A DNA stretch of 64,000 nucleotides from Actinomycetes bacterium (GCA_022599915.1 JAHZLH010000026.1:24201-88200), one strand, 5' to 3'. Counted from the first letter of the stretch, positions 50,544 to 60,242 are shown. Notes: generated by a model from the sequence alone, not told the origin. Made by a program: numbers and translations.

Positions 50544-51293
50544 CTAATCCTCGGCGCGGCCCTCACGTTTGGCTCGATCCGCTGCCTCTTTCTTCGCCAT
50601 CTCCGCTAACGTAGGTGCACCGCCACCGAAGCGCGCTGGCCACCACCAGGTGTCAGGCTCGGGTGCCGGGTAGCGCCGAATGGTGTCGTCGTACAAAATC
50701 TGCATCTGCGCCTTCAACTGAGCAGTCGCTACTTCCGGCTCGTCCGACGACGAAAACGACAGCGGCTCACCGACGGTCAGCGCCAGCGTGGCCTTGCGTT
50801 CCATTTCACGTTTGTGTCCCTTGGTCCACAGTCGCTGCCCACCAAAGGTGATCATGGGCACGATGGGCACTCCCGCCTCGGCAGCCATCCGCACCGCACC
50901 GGTTTTAAAGTTTTTGAGTTCGAAGGATTGGCTGATGGTGGCCTCTGGGAAGACTCCGACGACCTCCCCTTGCCGCAACCAATCCACCGCGTTATCCAAC
51001 GAACTGGCCCCGGACGAGCGATCAACTGGGATGTGATGCATAGACCGCATCAACGGCCCACTGACTTTGTTGTCGAAGACCGACTTCTTTGCCATAAATC
51101 GAACTAGTCGATGACTGGGCCTGGCAGCGTAGCCGCAGAAAATGAAGTCGAAGTAGGAGACGTGGTTGCTGGCGAGTACCACGCCGCCCTTGCGGGGCAG
51201 GTTATTAGCACCGGTCGTCATGAACTTCAATCGCAAGGCTTTAAAGAAGCCGTACCCAGTCATGACGATCGGCGGATACGTGATGTCGAGCAT
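50544..51293 (-). CDS. 1-acyl-sn-glycerol-3-phosphate acyltransferase (PlsC family)
   Basis: 249 residues. H44-x4-D49 catalytic motif (NHVSYFD), GVFPEATIS replacing the canonical FPEGT, and PIVPMITFGGQ. Transfers acyl groups to lysophosphatidate or a related acceptor at the membrane. FPEAT rather than FPEGT is common in actinobacterial members. Weak leaderless candidate: TAACGT 7 nt before the ATG, next to a 22-bp palindrome. Confidence 0.9.
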   Translation of the reverse strand: MLDITYPPIVMTGYGFFKALRLKFMTTGANNLPRKGGVVLASNHVSYFDFIFCGYAARPSHRLVRFMAKKSVFDNKVSGPLMRSMHHIPVDRSSGASSLDNAVDWLRQGEVVGVFPEATISQSFELKNFKTGAVRMAAEAGVPIVPMITFGGQRLWTKGHKREMERKATLALTVGEPLSFSSSDEPEVATAQLKAQMQILYDDTIRRYPAPEPDTWWWPARFGGGAPTLAEMAKKEAADRAKREGRAED

Positions 51294-51310
51294 GACTCCG
51301 ACGTTAGCGG

Positions 51311-51332
51311 AGCGAGTGCCTCGGCACTCGCT
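51311..51332. promoter_or_regulatory. 22-bp perfect palindrome, probable operator for plsC-like gene
   Basis: Arms AGCGAGTGCC and GGCACTCGCT with a 2-nt TC spacer. It starts 5 bp upstream of the TAACGT -10 candidate (51301-51306), inside the region RNA polymerase would cover. No T run follows, so an operator fits better than a terminator. Confidence 0.5.
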
Positions 51333-51390
51333 GACCGGCAGTCAAGGTCCACAACACTTACCCGAGCGAAGTCCGGGTGGGGCTGACATC

Positions 51391-51396
51391 TAGGCT
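51391..51396 (+). promoter_or_regulatory. -10 hexamer for leaderless FKBP gene
   Basis: TAGGCT ends exactly 6 nt before the FKBP ATG at 51403; no ribosome site is present. Confidence 0.4.
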
Positions 51397-51402
51397 GCGG
51401 CT

Positions 51403-51759
51403 ATGGAAAAACCAGAGGTTGATATGCCCGAGGGTGCTGCGCCCACCGAACTCGTTATCCGCGACATCACCGTTGGCGAGGGTAAAGAGGCTGTCCCCGG
51501 CGCTACCGTCGAAGTTCATTACGTCGGTGTGGAATTCGATAGCGGCGAGGAGTTCGACTCATCCTGGAACCGAGGCGAATCCATCTCCTTCCCGCTGCAG
51601 GGATTGATCCAAGGCTGGCAGGAGGGTATCCCCGGCATGAAGGTCGGTGGCAGGCGCGAACTGGTGATCCCGCCAGCCCTTGCCTACGGCGAATCCGGGT
51701 TTCATCGCCTCGCTGGCAAGACGCTGATCTTCATCATCGATCTCATCGACGTTCAGTAG
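51403..51759 (+). CDS. FKBP-type peptidyl-prolyl cis-trans isomerase
   Basis: 118 residues, one FKBP domain: VEVHYVGVEFDSGEEFDSSWNRGESISFPLQGLIQGWQEGIPGMKVGGRRELVIPPALAYGESG. No signal peptide, so cytoplasmic. The N-terminal KPEVDMPEG is typical of actinobacterial homologues and supports the start at 51403. Catalyses proline isomerisation. Confidence 0.97.
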   Translation: MEKPEVDMPEGAAPTELVIRDITVGEGKEAVPGATVEVHYVGVEFDSGEEFDSSWNRGESISFPLQGLIQGWQEGIPGMKVGGRRELVIPPALAYGESGFHRLAGKTLIFIIDLIDVQ

Positions 51760-51829
51760 GCTCACCCCGACGGCAGGCGTTTCGGCACCCGAGGAAAAAC
51801 TTTCACGGTCGCACCACCCCGAACCCGCG

Positions 51830-51835
51830 TATCAT
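51830..51835 (+). promoter_or_regulatory. -10 hexamer for leaderless FmdB gene
   Basis: TATCAT, one base from TATAAT, ends exactly 6 nt before the ATG at 51842; no ribosome site. Confidence 0.5.
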
Positions 51836-51841
51836 GACGGC

Positions 51842-52048
51842 ATGCCTACTTACGAGTTCCGCTGCCGTGCCTGTGGTGACACCTTTGAGGTCAGTCGACC
51901 GATGGCGGCGGCCGCTGATCCTGCCAACTGCCCGAGCGGACACACCGACACCGTGAAGTTGCTGGGTATCTCCGGCTCGGTGGGTACTGCCACCGCACCG
52001 CCCCAGGCCAGCGGCGGTGGCTGCTGCGGGGGTGGCTGCTGCGGCTAA
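51842..52048 (+). CDS. FmdB-family zinc-ribbon protein
   Basis: 68 residues. MPTYEFRCRACGDTFEV with the first Cys-x2-Cys; the second knuckle is incomplete (CPSGH rather than CPxC). The tail GGGCCGGGCCG is Cys/Gly-rich as in many members. Regulatory function suspected for the family, not proven. Convergent with the giant gene. Confidence 0.88.
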   Translation: MPTYEFRCRACGDTFEVSRPMAAAADPANCPSGHTDTVKLLGISGSVGTATAPPQASGGGCCGGGCCG

Positions 52049-52132
52049 CCGCAGCTGTCATTTGCCCGACCGCAACGTGCGCGGCCGGATGCAGGACGTC
52101 CGTTGTCAGCTTGGTCCACCGATCAACGCTTC

Positions 52133-55100
52133 CTAACCAGTGCCGGGCAGAGTGCAGACCTTGCTGCCCTTATTGATCTTGACCTTGAATGTCTTGCTGG
52201 ACTTCACCATGGGCTTCGCGTTGGCGGAGACCTGGATAGTGAAGGTCCCTTGCGACTCCGGCGTCAGGTAGATCGAGGACTTGCCCTTGCGGTTGGCTCG
52301 GGCGGGTTTCGCCCACACCCGACCGCAGGCACTGCCTGACATCTTCTTCCCGCCGACGACACACTTCTGGATCTTCGCAGTGACCTTCGCCTTCGGTTCG
52401 GTCTTGATGGTGGCGATCTTCTGCTTCTTGCAGTTCTTGCCTTTTTTCTTCTTGTTCTTGACCTTCACCGGAGTCTTGTCGAACTCCACCGCTACCACCG
52501 GCGCAAAGCAGTCCGGATTGTCACTGCCGGGCGGACAGTTGGAGGCCTCCACCTGGACTTCTGGATTCTTCGGCTTGTCAGACTTCGGCGGCACCATCAC
52601 CACAGAGTTGCGAATGTTGCCCGGCTCCGGGTTGTCACTGATGGTGAATTCCAGATCTAGCGTGGCAGTCTTGCCAGGCTTCAACTTCCCAACAGCCCAG
52701 AAGAGCTTCGGCTTGTCCCACTTCAACTTGCCTTGACTTATCGTCGCCTTCTTCGGCTTCACACTGGCGCTATCGATCACATCGGACAGGTCGTCTTTCA
52801 AGACCGGCCGCACCGGACGCTTGGCGTAGTTGGTGACACTGATGGTGTACATCCGGTCATCACCAGGAGCTGCTGCCGAATCGTCATCAACAGTCTTTTC
52901 CACCACAACGTCGTACAGCGGCACCACGGCGTAGCAGTCGGGGTCGATAACAGCGCTTGGCTGCTGGATCGGCTTGGTGGCCAAGATCTCCGCGAGGCTC
53001 GGCAACTGCCGCTTGTTCACTGCTGGGCAGTTGCTGTCCGCTCCGACCACACTGTTTTGCAGCCAACCGCCAGCCTTGTCCGGCACTGAGGTCACAGTGA
53101 CGCTGTAAGTGGTAGTTGCCGTGGCACCAGGACCGAAGTTCGTCGCCGACCACGACAGGTTCGGCTTGGCGTAGGACACGCTGCCGAGAGTGGTAGCCGC
53201 ATCCTCGTTGTAGTCAGCGGCAAGCAGCACGTCAGACAAGTCGTCGGTCCAACTGGCCGGGTTGGCGGTCGCCGCACCACGGTTCTTCGTGGTGATCTGG
53301 TACTGGCGGGTATCACCGCGTTCCGCTGGCCGCGACTCCCGCAAGACCGACTTCTCGTGGTGCAACAACAACAACGGAACGCTGGTTGAGCATCCGGCAG
53401 TGCAGTCACCGCCTGGACTGACGCTGATCCCGTTGTCCAACACTGCATTGCTGCCAAGTTGGCTGTCGCTCAACTCCAACAGTTCCGCCCCAGATTTTAC
53501 CGTCACCGAATACGACACCGTGGACACCGAGTTGGCCGTATTGTACGGCTGCAGCGTTCCCGACCACGACAGGTTCGGACGGACATAGGCCAAGTTTCCG
53601 CTGGGTCCGGTGGTGACTGCAGCGTCGTTGTTGTAGTCAGCGTAGGTGAGCACATCGGCCAGGTTGTCGGTCCAAATCGCAGCCACTGGCGCTGACCCGA
53701 TGCTGGTGGCGGTGACCTGATAGCTCACCTTGTCGTTCGGCGATGCCGAACCACCTGTCGGTGAGGTGCGAACCTTGGTGTACTTCACCACCGCAATCGG
53801 GGTGATGGTGGAACACTCCGCTGGTGGCGGACCGCTAGCACAGTTGCCGTCAGCGCTGATCACCGTGTTGATGAGCGTGGCACCGGCGGGCAGTTGGTCT
53901 GCGGGCTTCACTTTCATGTCATAGGTGATCGTCACCGGATTCCCGACATCCACCTGACCTGACCATGTCAACGTGGCGTCGCTGTCGTCGATCGTTCCGC
54001 TGCTGGCTTTGGCACTACCGGCGACATAGTCAGCACTTGCTGACGCGAGGTCGTCGCTCCAACTCGTCGTGCCAGTTCCGGTGCCGGTGTTTTTCACCTC
54101 TATCCGGTAGGTGACATTCTCGCCGGGCTGCGCGGCTCCGGTCGGAGACACCACCGTCTTGGTGGTCTGGAACTGCGGCGCCACCAAGTTGACCGCGGCG
54201 TCGCATTCCGGCGGCAGTGACTCGTCACCGACCGGACAGTTACCGAAGGGGCCTACGACCGCTGTTGCAGCATCGATGCCATCAGCGGGCAATGAATCGT
54301 CAGCGGTCAGCGAGTATTCAACCGTGGCGGTGGCGTTCGCTTCACCAGCCTTGCCGAGTAGTCCTTCCCACGTGACGACCTTGGCATCTGCATCGAAGGA
54401 GACCGAATCGCCTGAACGGTCAGCTTGGACCTGCAAACTCGCCGGGTCAAATTCCGCATATTCCAAAACATTGCTCAGATCGTTGAACCACCTTGTGGGG
54501 AAGTCACTAGCACCCCGATTCTTGGCCGTCACTTCAAACGTGATCTCATCACCCGGCCCTGCCGACGATTCGGGGGACGTTCGGGTGTTGTCGTACTCAA
54601 ACAACGCTATCGGCGTGGACGTAGAGCAATCCAAATCCGGATCCAGGTCATCTGCGGGACAGTTGGATTCTGCACCCGTCACGATGGTGTTGCTGAGCAC
54701 CGCGTTCCCGTCCAACTTGTCGTCGTCCAGGTCCAATAGATCGGTTGCCGACTTCACCGTCACTGAGTAGACCACCGACGCCTTTTCGCCAACCGCGAGG
54801 CTACCCGACCAGGTCAGCGTGTTGCTCGCGTAACTGAGGCTGTCACTTGGCCGGTCTTGCTGAAGTTGGGCATCAGCGTTGTAGTCCGCGTACACCAGCA
54901 CGTTTCTTAGGTCATCACTCCAGGTGCCGGACGTGGTGACGTCGTTCACGTTGGTCGCTGTCACCTGGTAGAAGACATTACCTTCGGGCCAGGCGGGCAC
55001 CGTTCCAGCCGGCCATAGTCGTTCCTTCTTGTAGACAATCGCCGCAATCTCTGTGCTGGTAGTACAGCCGTCATTGCTGCTATCGATGCAGTTGCCGTTG

Positions 55101-58100
55101 GTCGTGGTGATTCCGTTGGTCAACGCCCCTGGGTCCACGTCCGCCAACTCTGTTGCCGGCTTCACCGTCACCGAGTAGGTCACCGTGGACTTATCGGTGG
55201 ACTCGCCTGCAGCCGCCAAGGTACCCGCCCACGACAACTTGTAGTTTGGTGCACCCACCTGGGACTCATCGACAACACCAGGCCCCACCTTCGTGGCTGG
55301 ACCGTTGTAGGTCGCTTTGTCCAACACTTGCGATAAGTCATCGGTCCAGGCCGCGTCCACAGCTGCCGCACCTCGACTCGTGGACGTCACGGTGTAGGTG
55401 ACAGTTGCGCCGGGGCTGATATCACCGTCGGCCGGGTCAGGAGTTTTGGTGTACTGCACTAACGCGATCGGGGTGCTCGTGGAACAACCCGGATCCGGGT
55501 CCGGGTCGTTCAAAGGACAGTTAGAACCCGCTGGCCCGACAACGGTGTTGTCCAGCTTCGCGCTGGTGCCCAACTGGCCGTCGGCAAGCGCCAACAGTTG
55601 GGTCGCCGACTTCACCCTCACCGAGTAGGTGATGGTGGCTGTCGCTCCACCCGCAAGATCCTGGTCGGACCACGACACGGTGTTTGCCGCGAAACTGACC
55701 TGACCTACGTCAGTTGCCACATCGTTGTTGTAGGTCGCGTACTTGAGTACGTCGGTGAGGTCGTCAGTGAACGAGCCAGCCGCAGCCACGTTGCTGACGT
55801 TCGTTGCAGTGACCTGATAAGTCACCTTGTCACCTGGTTTCACCGACAACGGGTTCCCCGGCGGATTGCCATTAACCGACGTGATCGACTTCGCGTAGAC
55901 GATCACGCCAAGACCCACACTGGTGTCACAGGACTCGTCACCCGAACCGGCTACACAGTTGCCGTTGGTGGTGATGATGCCGTTGCTCAACGAGCCAGGT
56001 GGATTCGGCAGGGCTGCCGCAGCGTTCACCGTCACCGAGTAGGTCACCGTGGACACTGGGTTACTACCGCTGGCAGCATCCAGTGTCCCCGACCACGACA
56101 GTTTCGGCTGAACGTAACCGAGCGTTCCGAGACCGTTCGATTCAGCAGCATCGCCGTTGTACGTGGCCTTATTAAGCACCTGCGACAAGTCATCGGTCCA
56201 ACTAGCAGCAACTTGCGCCGCACCCTTGCTGGTGGACGTCACCCGGTAAGTGACCGTCTCGCCCGGGGCAGTGTCGCCATCTGTAGGTGACACCACAGTC
56301 TTGCCATATTCCACCAACGCGATCGGTGTGCTGGTGGAACAGTTCACGTCCGCAGAACCAACGGTGCAGTTCTCGTCATCGGTGACAATCGTGTTGGCCA
56401 ACACCGCATTAGTGCCCAACTCGGTGTCGTTGTCCAGTTTCAACAGGTCCGCCGCCGACTTCACGGTGACCGAATACGTCACCGTCGCCGTGGCGGTATC
56501 GGACCCAGCCGCACCGAGGGTGCCACTCCACGACACCTTTGGCTGTGAATAGGTGGCGGTACCTGGGCCAGACGTCACCTGCTGGTCGCCGTTGTAACCT
56601 GCGTACGCCAACATGCCCGTCAGGTCGTCAGTCCACGCAGCATCCCCAGAACCATTACCAGTGTTAGTGGCCGTGACCTGATACGTCACGGTGCCGCCGG
56701 GGTTCACCGGTGACGGCGATCCCACCACCGACTTGCTGTAGCTGATGTTCGGCCCACTCAAGTTCGACGACGTGCCACAGTCAGAGTGACCGGAATTTAG
56801 CGTGCAGTTTCCGTTGTTGCTGACGATGGTGTTGTTCAGCGTCGTTGCCCCATTGATGTCGGCTTTCACTTGCACGACGTAAGTGACCGTCGAAGTCTCG
56901 TTGGGCTGCAGTTCACCGTCCCAGGACACGGTGGAATTCTCATAGTTCTTCGCGCCCGGACCCACCAGGGTGAAGTCATCCCCGCCGAGCCAGTCGGCGA
57001 CTGTGAGCACACTCGACAAGTCGTCTTTCCACTCGCCGGAGCCCGGACCGGTGCCACTATTGGTGGCGGTAACAGTAAACGTGACCTTGTCACCAGGCTT
57101 CAAGTCACCCGAATCCGGCGACACCGTCTTTTTGTAGCTGATGCTCGCCAGACCGGTGTTGGTGTGGCAATCAGCCTCATCTTGGGCTTTAGTGCTATCT
57201 GGGCAGTTGGTGGACCGATCGGAGACCACCAAGTTCTCCAACTGCTGGTCACCCGCAAGCGGGTTGTTCACCACCACCTCGTAGGTCAACGTCGCGGTGT
57301 CGGTGCCCGCGTTATCTTTCGCCGCTAGATCGATCCCCGACCAGGTGAGGTTCGGGCTGGTGAAAGACGCGCTGCCCGCTGCTGTGCCACCACTAGTCGC
57401 GATGTTGTTCGGCCCGGTGGCCACGTCCAGCACATCCGACAGGTCATCGGTGACAGTTATCCCCGTGAACGGTTGCGACCCGGTGTTGGTCACCCTCACC
57501 TCATAATTGACAGTTCCGCCCGGCGCCGCGTTTCCTGGGTCCGTGGATTTCTCGACTTTGTAGGAACACAGGTCCGTATCCTCCGCCAGCAGCAAGGACG
57601 CCTTTTTCGTCACTCCGTTTTGGGTTGCGGTGTTGTCGACCGTCCCGGTCATCACCGCGCTGCAGGTGTCATCCACGACCGTTTTCACGCACAGTTGTGG
57701 CCCGTCACCAGTCCACGTCACCGCCGCCTTCACATCCCAGGAGTTGGGTGCTGTTGACCCGGCAGCCCGCACCGTGACGTTCAGCGTAGAGGTATTGAAC
57801 TGCGCGCCACCGATGGTCACGTTGGCACCGACGGGAATACCGCTAATGTCCGCAGCCAGCCGCCCATTGCCATCCTCAGAAAGCGGCACATTCGCGTAGC
57901 CCGGAATAACGTAGAACCCACCCGGCGCCTGGGCTTTGATCTCCACCGACCCGTCGAAATCATTGGGCAGCCCGTCCACTACAACCTTCTGGTACCGCTC
58001 AGCACCACCAGCGGCCGCATCGCAATAGGAACTATCCGGTGTCACCGAGAAATACGTCGATGACACCGCACCACACACATCACTGCCATCAACCGGGTTG

Positions 58101-59896
58101 TAAGCGAAAACCTTGCCTGCGTCCCCGTTTTCGTAAACACACCCGGTGTACGGATCAACGCTGAGCGAGTACAGAAACAAGTCTGACGATGAAGCCTCTC
58201 TCACGCCACAGTCGGCACGTGTACCGGTATCGAAGCATTGGAACTTGTAGTTGTCGGTCTCTATGTTGCAGTTGCTAGAGGTCCCTTGACAGACAATCGG
58301 AATGAAGACCTGACTGTTGGTTGCCTTGGCGTTATAGCTAGGCCGGGTCATGTAGTTTCCCGAGAGCAGCAAACTGAGTGCGCTTGCAGTACTGGAGCTC
58401 CGGCCACCGCCGAAATTCTGACAGTTCACCGCGTGCTTATCGAAGTTTCCGATTGGAGGCTTTCTGGACACCTCGTTGCCCCAGGATTCGATGGCACACA
58501 CACCTGTTGCAGAACCAGGGGAACCGATCGGTAGCAGCGTCACCCAGGGGGTGTCCCAGTAGCCATCGCCCTGGGCCTGTCCGTCCAAGAAGTAGTCATC
58601 GAGTGTGCAGGCAGAGTTTCCGGATAGATCCCAGCACAAGATTTTGCCCCGATTACCTGAACCGTCTTTTTCGCCACGAGCCCAAACCATCTTTCCGTTA
58701 AAGATCTGGGTATCAGCCATGAAATTATTGCCGTCGAAGCCGCGAGTGATTTCGGGTATTTGCGTCCCGTTAGAGCCACATTTGTTCTTGGCGTTGAGAT
58801 TCACACAGACGAGTTTGTTTTCGGCCTCCCAGCCGTCGCCGCCATCTTTCCGACAGTCATCGTTAACCCCACCGTAAGGCCGGCAATAGATCCGACCGTA
58901 GAGGTTGCCGTTGAACTCCCCAGCCAGCGATACCTGCGGGAAACTACTGAACTTCTTGTCATCGTCCCAATACGTCCTGACGTAGGCCTTGTGCCCAGTC
59001 TTCACGTCACCACACGATGTCTGGTTTATGTAATCAATGCAGCGGAAGACCACATCGTTGTAGGTCACGTCTCCGCTCTTGGGGGGGGTGTCGTAGTCAC
59101 CAAGAACCGTCCCCATCGTCCACACTCGACCCCGGTCCTCATCCACGTACAACGTCGACTGCATCGGAGTGGCGAAGTTCGGTCGCCCTGTCCCAAGCGC
59201 CTGCCCTTCAGCGGCAGATGCGTAGGTGCCGTTGTTCGAGAATCCGTCACACGCATCACCCGTGACCTTGTCATAGCAGTGCAGCCACCCCTTTTGAGCG
59301 TAGGTACCGCTGCCATCCTCGTACCAGGCGTGATGGTTGATCATGAAGATCCGGTCACTGGCGAACGCGACGTTCCAACCGTCGCCCTCACCTGTCAGAT
59401 TCAGGGATGTCAACGTATTTGGACTCGGCAACGACTGCGGCACGGACTCCAGCAATGAGCCCGACAGTGTGCCCCCACTCGGCGGCACCGCCTGCACATC
59501 CGTCACACCAGAGCCCGGCTGATTCGTTGACCAGGAGGTACCGTTGTCGGTCGAATACCCCGCTGTCCAACCCAGTTCGTCTGGCACCTCTAGCGAGCCG
59601 GACTTGTAGGACTGCGGTCCAGCGAAGGTGTTTTGTATCGTTCCTTGGGTGGGGTCCGCTGCCGGATTACCGGTCGTGGTCCAACTAACGTCCGCGCCAC
59701 GCTTCGCCTCAGTTGTTGGACCGCCACTCTTACCCGAAATCGTGAGCTCGTTGTTCGCCGCCGCCGCGTCACCGGCACGCGAGATCGTGATCGCTGCCAG
59801 CAATCCCGCCACCAGCGACAGACCCGCAATGGTCGCGACTAGGGCCCGCAAGCGTTGATAGCGAGCAGGTGATCCAATCGCTCGACCAGTGGGCAC
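52133..59896 (-). CDS. Giant secreted protein: Cys-paired propeller-like head and 12 DUF11-type repeats
   Basis: About 2,587 residues. The GTG at 59896 is preferred because GGAGG stands 5 nt before it; an ATG at 59911 is also in frame. N-terminal hydrophobic segment (LVATIAGLSLVAGLLAAITI, about 22-41) is a signal peptide or anchor. The head (about 50-770) has recurring C[YIVWF][DN] ... C pairs, suggesting propeller blades. Then twelve DUF11-like beta-sandwich repeats of 131-152 residues from about 777, each with PGxxVTYxVTATN, W(T/S)DDL, LSWSG and a closing NC...C pair. The C-terminal about 110 residues are Lys-rich with an Ig-like fold. No transmembrane tail. An extracellular stalk or adhesin role is inferred. 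It converges with the FmdB gene. Confidence 0.9.
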   Translation of the reverse strand: MPTGRAIGSPARYQRLRALVATIAGLSLVAGLLAAITISRAGDAAAANNELTISGKSGGPTTEAKRGADVSWTTTGNPAADPTQGTIQNTFAGPQSYKSGSLEVPDELGWTAGYSTDNGTSWSTNQPGSGVTDVQAVPPSGGTLSGSLLESVPQSLPSPNTLTSLNLTGEGDGWNVAFASDRIFMINHHAWYEDGSGTYAQKGWLHCYDKVTGDACDGFSNNGTYASAAEGQALGTGRPNFATPMQSTLYVDEDRGRVWTMGTVLGDYDTPPKSGDVTYNDVVFRCIDYINQTSCGDVKTGHKAYVRTYWDDDKKFSSFPQVSLAGEFNGNLYGRIYCRPYGGVNDDCRKDGGDGWEAENKLVCVNLNAKNKCGSNGTQIPEITRGFDGNNFMADTQIFNGKMVWARGEKDGSGNRGKILCWDLSGNSACTLDDYFLDGQAQGDGYWDTPWVTLLPIGSPGSATGVCAIESWGNEVSRKPPIGNFDKHAVNCQNFGGGRSSSTASALSLLLSGNYMTRPSYNAKATNSQVFIPIVCQGTSSNCNIETDNYKFQCFDTGTRADCGVREASSSDLFLYSLSVDPYTGCVYENGDAGKVFAYNPVDGSDVCGAVSSTYFSVTPDSSYCDAAAGGAERYQKVVVDGLPNDFDGSVEIKAQAPGGFYVIPGYANVPLSEDGNGRLAADISGIPVGANVTIGGAQFNTSTLNVTVRAAGSTAPNSWDVKAAVTWTGDGPQLCVKTVVDDTCSAVMTGTVDNTATQNGVTKKASLLLAEDTDLCSYKVEKSTDPGNAAPGGTVNYEVRVTNTGSQPFTGITVTDDLSDVLDVATGPNNIATSGGTAAGSASFTSPNLTWSGIDLAAKDNAGTDTATLTYEVVVNNPLAGDQQLENLVVSDRSTNCPDSTKAQDEADCHTNTGLASISYKKTVSPDSGDLKPGDKVTFTVTATNSGTGPGSGEWKDDLSSVLTVADWLGGDDFTLVGPGAKNYENSTVSWDGELQPNETSTVTYVVQVKADINGATTLNNTIVSNNGNCTLNSGHSDCGTSSNLSGPNISYSKSVVGSPSPVNPGGTVTYQVTATNTGNGSGDAAWTDDLTGMLAYAGYNGDQQVTSGPGTATYSQPKVSWSGTLGAAGSDTATATVTYSVTVKSAADLLKLDNDTELGTNAVLANTIVTDDENCTVGSADVNCSTSTPIALVEYGKTVVSPTDGDTAPGETVTYRVTSTSKGAAQVAASWTDDLSQVLNKATYNGDAAESNGLGTLGYVQPKLSWSGTLDAASGSNPVSTVTYSVTVNAAAALPNPPGSLSNGIITTNGNCVAGSGDESCDTSVGLGVIVYAKSITSVNGNPPGNPLSVKPGDKVTYQVTATNVSNVAAAGSFTDDLTDVLKYATYNNDVATDVGQVSFAANTVSWSDQDLAGGATATITYSVRVKSATQLLALADGQLGTSAKLDNTVVGPAGSNCPLNDPDPDPGCSTSTPIALVQYTKTPDPADGDISPGATVTYTVTSTSRGAAAVDAAWTDDLSQVLDKATYNGPATKVGPGVVDESQVGAPNYKLSWAGTLAAAGESTDKSTVTYSVTVKPATELADVDPGALTNGITTTNGNCIDSSNDGCTTSTEIAAIVYKKERLWPAGTVPAWPEGNVFYQVTATNVNDVTTSGTWSDDLRNVLVYADYNADAQLQQDRPSDSLSYASNTLTWSGSLAVGEKASVVYSVTVKSATDLLDLDDDKLDGNAVLSNTIVTGAESNCPADDLDPDLDCSTSTPIALFEYDNTRTSPESSAGPGDEITFEVTAKNRGASDFPTRWFNDLSNVLEYAEFDPASLQVQADRSGDSVSFDADAKVVTWEGLLGKAGEANATATVEYSLTADDSLPADGIDAATAVVGPFGNCPVGDESLPPECDAAVNLVAPQFQTTKTVVSPTGAAQPGENVTYRIEVKNTGTGTGTTSWSDDLASASADYVAGSAKASSGTIDDSDATLTWSGQVDVGNPVTITYDMKVKPADQLPAGATLINTVISADGNCASGPPPAECSTITPIAVVKYTKVRTSPTGGSASPNDKVSYQVTATSIGSAPVAAIWTDNLADVLTYADYNNDAAVTTGPSGNLAYVRPNLSWSGTLQPYNTANSVSTVSYSVTVKSGAELLELSDSQLGSNAVLDNGISVSPGGDCTAGCSTSVPLLLLHHEKSVLRESRPAERGDTRQYQITTKNRGAATANPASWTDDLSDVLLAADYNEDAATTLGSVSYAKPNLSWSATNFGPGATATTTYSVTVTSVPDKAGGWLQNSVVGADSNCPAVNKRQLPSLAEILATKPIQQPSAVIDPDCYAVVPLYDVVVEKTVDDDSAAAPGDDRMYTISVTNYAKRPVRPVLKDDLSDVIDSASVKPKKATISQGKLKWDKPKLFWAVGKLKPGKTATLDLEFTISDNPEPGNIRNSVVMVPPKSDKPKNPEVQVEASNCPPGSDNPDCFAPVVAVEFDKTPVKVKNKKKKGKNCKKQKIATIKTEPKAKVTAKIQKCVVGGKKMSGSACGRVWAKPARANRKGKSSIYLTPESQGTFTIQVSANAKPMVKSSKTFKVKINKGSKVCTLPGTG
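52480..57568 (-). repeat. Twelve tandem DUF11-type coding repeats
   Basis: Repeat starts read from the minus strand at about 57568, 57148, 56752, 56317, 55906, 55462, 55042, 54604, 54184, 53791, 53368 and 52912. Units are 131-152 codons. Repeats 4 and 6 share TSTSxGAA and SWTDDLSQVL; 5 and 7 share TATNV and YNxDA with a long KSATxLL segment. This points to duplication of two-repeat blocks. Confidence 0.85.
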
Positions 59897-60242
59897 GGCA
59901 GCCTCCGACATCAGGAAGCCCAGAAACCGCCATTCCGGACGTCATCTCCTGAGGCAAAGATCACACCAAATCGGCATCACCGCGATAGGAAATATTAAAA
60001 ACTGAGGTGTTCTTGAGATTTCGGCAGCCAATCTGTCTGGTTTGTCCACTTAGTCCGACTTTTTGCGAAGTCCTGGGGTGGCGCAACTAGCTTCAGAGGA
60101 CATCGAGGCGACGGCACCACACGAGCATCAATTCGGAGCAATCAGCGAATGTCCGCCCATACCCGTGGATCTATGACCGACAAGACCCCACGGACCACAC
60201 CGGGCCGCTGCGGCCAAAGCCGACTAGTTCGGCCCACGCCCG
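59897..60242. other. Intergenic region upstream of the giant gene
   Basis: 346 bp. It must hold the giant gene's promoter on the minus strand; the AT-rich stretch around 59987-60003 (TTTTTAATATTTCC on that strand) is the best candidate -10 area. A short out-of-frame ATG with AGGAG touching it lies at 59945. Nothing else was recognised. Confidence 0.35.

Noticed and set aside
52133..52160. LPGTG at the very C-terminus of the giant protein, like a sortase LPXTG motif
   Set aside because: No hydrophobic helix or basic tail follows; the stop codon is immediate and no other frame downstream supplies one.
59769..59957. Short frame with AGGAG next to an ATG overlapping the start of the giant gene
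   Set aside because: The ribosome site touches the ATG, which is too close, and the product is not protein-like.
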